Source: Bacteroidota bacterium (GTDB taxonomy: Bacteria; Bacteroidota; Ignavibacteria; Palsa-1295). From it: a stretch of 10,432 nucleotides of DNA. The translations under genes and the position numbers were made by a program. The stretch spans positions 1 through 10,432 of the forward strand of contig JANYDV010000238.1 of NCBI GenBank assembly GCA_025363505.1, read 5' to 3'. Below the pieces are notes generated by a model. The model did no database searches. It was not told the DNA's origin and saw nothing but the letters and a program-made list of their open reading frames with translations. Below, piece after piece: positions 7,491-10,432 of this stretch; within the stretch, counting starts at the first letter, position 1; every line of letters starts with the position of its first letter.

Positions 7491-7513
7491 GTAGATACAT
7501 TATTTGTACCTAC
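7491..7513 (-). promoter_or_regulatory. Candidate MarR operator upstream of doxX
   Basis: The arms GTAGATAC (7491-7498) and GTACCTAC (7506-7513) are inverted repeats with 7 of 8 positions matching, around a 7-nt spacer and centred at 7502. The centre lies 40 bp upstream of the doxX ATG. The 23-bp site agrees at 16 of 23 positions with the palindrome in front of marR. The shared pattern is GTA-N3-ACA-N5-TGT-N3-TAC. A 20-odd-bp palindrome is the usual form of a MarR-dimer operator. Confidence 0.55.
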
Positions 7514-7533
7514 ACGTATTAGAATAAAAAAAT

Positions 7534-7983
7534 TTAGCTTCGCAGCATATCAAGCATCAAATTCAATTCTTGTGCTTGTTTCTTTGATAACGTTTTAAGG
7601 TTGTCGTCCCAATTCTTACTTTCGATATCAATCTTCGCGAGCAAGTCCAGCCCTTTCTTTGTCATTTTTACATCAACTTGTCGTCGGTCCAAAGGACAGG
7701 TCGTTCGCTCGACTAACTCTTTTGCCAAGAGCTTATCCACTAACCGCGATGCATTCGACATTTTGTCGATCATTCGTTCGGTGATAAGATTAATCGAAGC
7801 CGGGTTCGGATGCTGTCCGCGCAGAATTCTCAAGACATTAAATTGCTGCGGGGTAAGCTTAAATGGTTTTAAGCCCTGCGTCACCTGCCTTGTAAGCCAG
7901 TTCGCCGTGAAGGTCAGATTAATAGCGAGCTTATGATATTCGCTCTGAAATTTTCCCTGCTTGATTTCTTCCTCGATCTTCAT
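7534..7983 (-). CDS. MarR-family transcriptional regulator
   Basis: This 149-aa protein is a winged helix-turn-helix regulator that binds DNA as a dimer. 'FKLTPQQFNVLRILRGQHP' (about 41-59) is the helix before the HTH. 'ITERMIDKMSNASRLVDKLLAKELVER' (67-93) is the HTH and recognition helix. 'CPLDRRQVDVKMTKKG' (96-111) is the beta wing with the conserved D-R-R. The long C-terminal helix completes the dimer arm. The start is the ATG at 7983 ('MKIEEEIKQG'). The open frame extends upstream, but that part translates the promoter, operator and terminator and is not protein-like. There is a single cysteine, C96, at the wing base; redox sensing through it is possible but unproven. A related palindrome lies in front of this gene and of doxX, so autoregulation and control of doxX-CDGSH are likely. 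Confidence 0.93.
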   Translation of the reverse strand: MKIEEEIKQGKFQSEYHKLAINLTFTANWLTRQVTQGLKPFKLTPQQFNVLRILRGQHPNPASINLITERMIDKMSNASRLVDKLLAKELVERTTCPLDRRQVDVKMTKKGLDLLAKIDIESKNWDDNLKTLSKKQAQELNLMLDMLRS

Positions 7984-7996
7984 AACACAAATATAC

Positions 7997-8019
7997 GTAG
8001 AAACATTTAATGTTGTTAC
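7997..8019 (-). promoter_or_regulatory. Candidate MarR autoregulatory operator
   Basis: A core of AACATT (8002-8007) and AATGTT (8009-8014) around one base is extended by outer GTA (7997-7999) and TAC (8017-8019). This gives 9 of 11 palindromic pairs centred at 8008. It matches the palindrome in front of doxX at 16 of 23 positions. It lies 14-36 bp upstream of the marR ATG and would cover the transcription start predicted from the adjacent promoter. Confidence 0.6.
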
Positions 8020-8020
8020 A

Positions 8021-8048
8021 CTTATATGTCTATTTGACAATTTGACAA
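8021..8048 (-). promoter_or_regulatory. Candidate marR promoter within a tandem repeat
   Basis: Read on the minus strand, TTGTCA (8043-8048) and TATAAG (8021-8026) are separated by 16 nt, a sigma-70-like -35/-10 pair with one mismatch in each box. The start point would fall around 8014, inside the palindrome. The -35 box lies in a perfect tandem repeat of TTTGACAA (8033-8040 and 8041-8048). An alternative Bacteroidota-type -7 element, TATATTTG, at 7988-7995 would give a nearly leaderless mRNA. Confidence 0.45.
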
Positions 8049-8049
8049 C

Positions 8050-8080
8050 AAAAAAGGCGGGGTTTAAGCCCCGCCTTTTT
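8050..8080 (-). terminator. Strong rho-independent terminator of the lipoprotein gene
   Basis: GGCGGGG (8056-8062) pairs with CCCCGCC (8069-8075) around a 6-nt loop that can close further. Five A (8051-8055, preceded by A8050) and five T (8076-8080) flank it, so it can act on both strands. It lies 22 bp past the stop of the minus-strand lipoprotein gene and just upstream of the marR promoter, insulating the two units. Confidence 0.9.
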
Positions 8081-8101
8081 AAGTCTTTTTCGATCAGAAA
8101 A

Positions 8102-8743
8102 TTACTGTTTGATCGTTCCGCCGTTACCTGCGCTCTTTTTGATAACAGGTGTCGTTGGTGCTTTATGAACAGTGTTGTCCATTGTCTTCGGAATTTCATT
8201 TGCACCCGGAGCTGGCTTAGCAGCAGGAGCTTTCTTGGTTGCGTCAGCTTTCATTTCTGCAACCGGAGCAGCAACACCGAGCATAGCCATGATGTCTGTG
8301 CCGAGCTTCTTGTGTGTATCCATCATTGAATTGCAATGAGTGGTAAAGGCAGAAAGCTGAGCATTGATACCTGCGATAGCAGATTTGAGCTCATCGTTGG
8401 TGCTGGTCTTTGCGTTTGTGTACGCTTTAAGGCTATCAAACATTGCCATCATCGCTGGGGTCATATCGTCCATCTTCTTGATCTCAGCTTTGAACATATT
8501 GATCTTCGTGGTATCAGCTTTTGGAGTTTTTGCAACTGAGTCAAGCTTTGCTGACCAAACTTTGTGGTCATCGCCCATCATCTTTGCCTGGTTCTGGGCA
8601 TCGGTGATTACTTTGTTTCCTTCGGTCTGCTTTGCAGCGAACTCAGCAACTAATGCTTCGTCACGCTTTGCACCGCAACCTGCGATTGTCAAGCCAAGTG
8701 CGAGTGCGCACAAGATTGAAAGGATTGTTAGATTCTTCTTCAT
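8102..8743 (-). CDS. Hypothetical lipoprotein, helical, Ala/Lys/Met-rich
   Basis: This is a 213-aa protein with a type II signal peptide: charged 'MKKN', a hydrophobic core and the lipobox 'LTIAGC', with C23 the lipidated residue. The mature part (about 27-155) is charged and Met-rich and is predicted to be mostly helical, possibly coiled coil ('KINMFKAEIKKMDDMTPAMM', 'DELKSAIAGINAQLSAF'). It ends in a low-complexity Ala/Pro/Lys tail ('KKAPAAKPAPGANE'), likely disordered. I do not recognise a family; it should sit in the periplasm or outer membrane as a lipoprotein. The ATG at 8743 is chosen because it gives the signal peptide directly. The open frame continues upstream only by reading through the tRNA gene. 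It is 41 bp downstream of tRNA-Lys and has its own strong terminator. Confidence 0.85.
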   Translation of the reverse strand: MKKNLTILSILCALALGLTIAGCGAKRDEALVAEFAAKQTEGNKVITDAQNQAKMMGDDHKVWSAKLDSVAKTPKADTTKINMFKAEIKKMDDMTPAMMAMFDSLKAYTNAKTSTNDELKSAIAGINAQLSAFTTHCNSMMDTHKKLGTDIMAMLGVAAPVAEMKADATKKAPAAKPAPGANEIPKTMDNTVHKAPTTPVIKKSAGNGGTIKQ

Positions 8744-8784
8744 AATATAGTATAGATAGTTATAAATGCGTTTTAAACAAATCG

Positions 8785-8856
8785 TGAGCCCGGGCGGTAT
8801 CGAACCGACGACCCTCTGATTAAAAGTCAGATGCTCTACCACTGAGCTACGGGCTC
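8785..8856 (-). tRNA. tRNA-Lys (anticodon UUU)
   Basis: A complete 72-nt cloverleaf including the discriminator A at 8785. Acceptor GAGCCCG (8850-8856 on the minus strand) pairs with CGGGCTC (8786-8792). The D arm is GCTC-AGTGGTA-GAGC (8833-8847). The anticodon arm is TCTGA-CTTTTAA-TCAGA (8815-8831), with anticodon TTT at 8822-8824. The variable loop is GGGTC and the T loop TTCGATA. The T stem has one T-C mismatch at its second pair. CCA is not encoded. No second tRNA is adjacent. Confidence 0.95.
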
Positions 8857-9011
8857 TCCAAACGCAGAGACACCCTAAAGAGCATACTTGCGCGGGCGTA
8901 TAACCACATTTCCTGCTCCGAAGTTCAGTATTGGTTGAGTGTTTTAATGCCAAAAACAGGGAAGTGTGAAAAAGTGGGTATTCCGGGAAGAAAACCCGTC
9001 TTATAGGACCT

Positions 9012-10082
9012 TTATCGGTAGTTGACGACCATTTTGCCCATCCCGGTCGAAAGGTGTAATGTCAGAGTCGGAGCATTTGATTTCTCAAAGCCGACACTGG
9101 TATAATATCCATCACGCCGCTTTGTCAAACCTTCGAATGCGAATGAGCTGAAAAGATTGTCATCATAGGACACCTGCACTCTGGCAGTATTCGGAGGTAT
9201 GTTGATCACCACCTTGCCACAGCCGACTTCAACTTTGGCTTCGAGATTTTTTTGGAGATTGCCGGTAAAGTGAAGTTCGTAGTAGCCCAGACCGCCCGAA
9301 AAATCAAACGTTTGGCAATTGAAATTACAGATACCATCAACGACACACTCACCCAGACCGGCATTAATAACACAGTTCTCCATCGGGATGGTATTCGGCG
9401 ATCGCAAGACGACCCGAGTACGGGACGCGCTGGTCTGAACAAATGTGTTGGTCAGTAATAATCCGGTAAGATCGAGCATTGACTCGCCGAAGCTTAACTC
9501 GGCATGAAGGGAGATCGGGATCTCGCGGGTAAGAAATATTCTCGAAAAATCATTGCTCGGTGGGGGCGGTGGCGCATTGGGCGACGGAGACGGAAGGTCT
9601 TGTGACATCGGTCTGGTATAAGAGCCGCCATCGGTATGAACAGTACCAAAACTTGCGAGGGAGTATCCATAATTTGCGGGCATTCCGTTGGCATATTCTC
9701 TCGACCGATCGAGCATACCTTCGTCGGAGCCAATAGTCACTTTTAAGAGTCCGTAGGCTCCGACGGGATTATAATAATACCGTAAGTGCATGGATGGATT
9801 ATCGTTAGGGTCACTGTTATGAGCTTCTACTTTAACTACTTCGCCCTGCTGAGTACCTGAATAAAGACCAACCGAACCATAGGGTACCTTAAGCACCACA
9901 TTCACTCTTTTTTCACGACCGTCGCGTTTAATCGATTGGTTTATTACATTATATGCGGCAAAAGCCGCGCTACTAAGTGCGACTATAATGAAAGCCACTG
10001 AGGCAGCTTTACGATGTCCGTGAATATGTGAGATGATCGTTTTCAATAGTCCAATCAAGTCCGAAATATTGCAATAACCCAA
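9012..10082 (-). CDS. Single-pass membrane protein with glycine-patterned beta repeats (LiaF/toastrack-like)
   Basis: This 356-aa protein has a short basic N-terminus, one membrane helix at about residues 26-45 ('AASVAFIIVALSSAAFAAY'), an N-terminal beta region, a Pro-rich linker (164-175, 'PSPSPNAPPPPP') and a C-terminal region (about 188-356). The C-terminal region shows a repeated G-x-G strand motif: 'SFGESMLDLTG', 'GLGECVVDG', 'GLGYYELHFTG', 'GCGKVVINIPPN', 'GMGKMVVNYR'. That pattern resembles the extracytoplasmic domains of LiaF/DUF2154- and DUF4097-type proteins linked to envelope-stress sensing. The match is by pattern only and needs a profile search. Five cysteines (C237, C246, C252, C256, C288) cluster in the repeat region. 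The TTG at 10082 is the only standard start before the membrane helix apart from later TTG codons. No upstream ATG precedes the stop at 10140, so the start is uncertain. The product is assigned no function. Confidence 0.75.
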   Translation of the reverse strand: MGYCNISDLIGLLKTIISHIHGHRKAASVAFIIVALSSAAFAAYNVINQSIKRDGREKRVNVVLKVPYGSVGLYSGTQQGEVVKVEAHNSDPNDNPSMHLRYYYNPVGAYGLLKVTIGSDEGMLDRSREYANGMPANYGYSLASFGTVHTDGGSYTRPMSQDLPSPSPNAPPPPPSNDFSRIFLTREIPISLHAELSFGESMLDLTGLLLTNTFVQTSASRTRVVLRSPNTIPMENCVINAGLGECVVDGICNFNCQTFDFSGGLGYYELHFTGNLQKNLEAKVEVGCGKVVINIPPNTARVQVSYDDNLFSSFAFEGLTKRRDGYYTSVGFEKSNAPTLTLHLSTGMGKMVVNYR

Positions 10083-10149
10083 AACCGTCAGGTTACCCCG
10101 ATTTATGAATTCTTTGTTACGGGCACCTATGAAGGAATGTTACAGAGGC

Positions 10150-10186
10150 AGGGTTTTTAAAATAATGCCCTCTACGCAGAGGGCAT
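10150..10186 (-). terminator. Rho-independent terminator of the right-edge T9SS gene
   Basis: ATGCCCTCT (10165-10173) and AGAGGGCAT (10178-10186) form a perfect 9-bp stem with a 4-nt loop. On the minus strand a U-rich ATTATTTT follows. It lies 20 bp past the stop codon of the partial gene and upstream of the membrane-protein gene, so the two are probably separate transcripts. Confidence 0.8.
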
Positions 10187-10206
10187 CAGATCACAACGAT
10201 AATCAG

Positions 10207-10431
10207 TTATTGGTGTCGTAATTTTATTGTGGTCACAAAACCACCCGGATTTGAGAAGCGGGCATAAAGAATGCCCGATGCCAACCCCTCACCCGAAACA
10301 ACAAGTTTGTTTGAGCCTCGCTCATATAGATGCGTGCCGCCATCATAGACTTTCTTGCCGAGGATGTCATAGACCTCAAACTTCAGCCCAGTAGCTTCGC
10401 GGCAGTCGAATGCAATCGTGGTTTCGGAAGT
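10207..10431 (-). CDS. C-terminal fragment of a T9SS-exported protein (5' end outside window)
   Basis: Only the last 74 codons are in the window; the TAA is at 10207-10209. The fragment reads 'TSETTIAFDCREATGLKFEV' then 'YDILGKKVYDGGTHLYERG', then 'LASGILYARFSNPGG' and ends 'TTIKLRHQ'. This is a type A T9SS sorting domain: 'vYDilGkkV' followed by 'L.sGiYyarf' and a basic end. Its tail parallels that of the surface protein at the left edge ('YDLLGRKV', 'GSGMYIVRLKYG'). The protein is inferred to be secreted or surface-attached. Nothing can be said of its functional domains, which lie beyond the edge. Confidence 0.85.
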   Translation of the reverse strand, partial: TSETTIAFDCREATGLKFEVYDILGKKVYDGGTHLYERGSNKLVVSGEGLASGILYARFSNPGGFVTTIKLRHQ

Positions 10432-10432
10432 A

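Noticed and set aside
8033..8048. Tandem TTTGACAA as the start of a CRISPR or longer repeat array
   Set aside because: There are only two adjacent 8-bp copies, with no spacers and no further copies in the window.
7984..8205. Upstream extension of the marR open frame (223-aa version)
   Set aside because: It runs through the palindrome, promoter and the strong terminator and shows no family resemblance; the ATG at 7983 gives a full-length MarR protein.
8744..8953. Upstream extension of the lipoprotein open frame
   Set aside because: The extra residues include 'ARSSVVEHLTFNQRVVGSIP', which is the read-through translation of the tRNA-Lys gene; the signal peptide begins at 8743.
8984..9002. CGGG/CCCG hairpin downstream of the membrane-protein gene as a terminator
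   Set aside because: The stem is only 4-5 bp and the T run on the minus strand is more than 15 nt away; too weak to call.

Overview
The window is a piece of a bacterial chromosome from the Bacteroidota/Chlorobiota/Ignavibacteria/Kapabacteria group. The evidence is two genes at opposite ends that finish in a type IX secretion (T9SS) C-terminal sorting domain, choice-of-anchor-D repeats of the kind common in these phyla, AT-rich leaders that mostly lack a Shine-Dalgarno sequence, and moderate G+C. The exact phylum is inference; the T9SS signature alone does not separate these lineages.

Left part (1-2757, + strand): a large secreted surface protein cut by the window edge. It has an IgGFc-binding-like region, two ASPM/SPD-2/Hydin-type beta domains and a T9SS tail. 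It is split by a frameshift between about 817 and 868. A leader of about 220 bp with competing hairpins separates it from the next genes.

Centre (2979-6849, + strand): a tight housekeeping cluster, lepA (elongation factor 4), lepB (signal peptidase I) and a hemW-type radical SAM protein. Gaps are 20 bp or less, so they probably form one operon.

Convergent to it (6839-7983, - strand) is a compact module: a MarR-family regulator, a DoxX-family membrane protein and a small CDGSH iron-sulfur protein. Two related 23-bp palindromes lie in front of marR and doxX and are the best operator candidates. The module's likely terminator lies inside the hemW coding sequence.

Right part (8050-10432, - strand): a strong terminator, a lipoprotein of unknown function, tRNA-Lys(UUU), a single-pass membrane protein with a glycine-patterned beta repeat resembling LiaF/'toastrack' domains, a terminator, and the last 74 codons of a second T9SS-exported protein that runs off the window.

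How they fit together: lepA/lepB/hemW serve translation, protein export and heme-related metabolism. The MarR-DoxX-CDGSH module looks like a self-regulated redox or stress unit. The two flanking T9SS genes are independent surface-protein loci. No gap between genes exceeds 300 bp. I saw no CRISPR array, insertion sequence or integrase.
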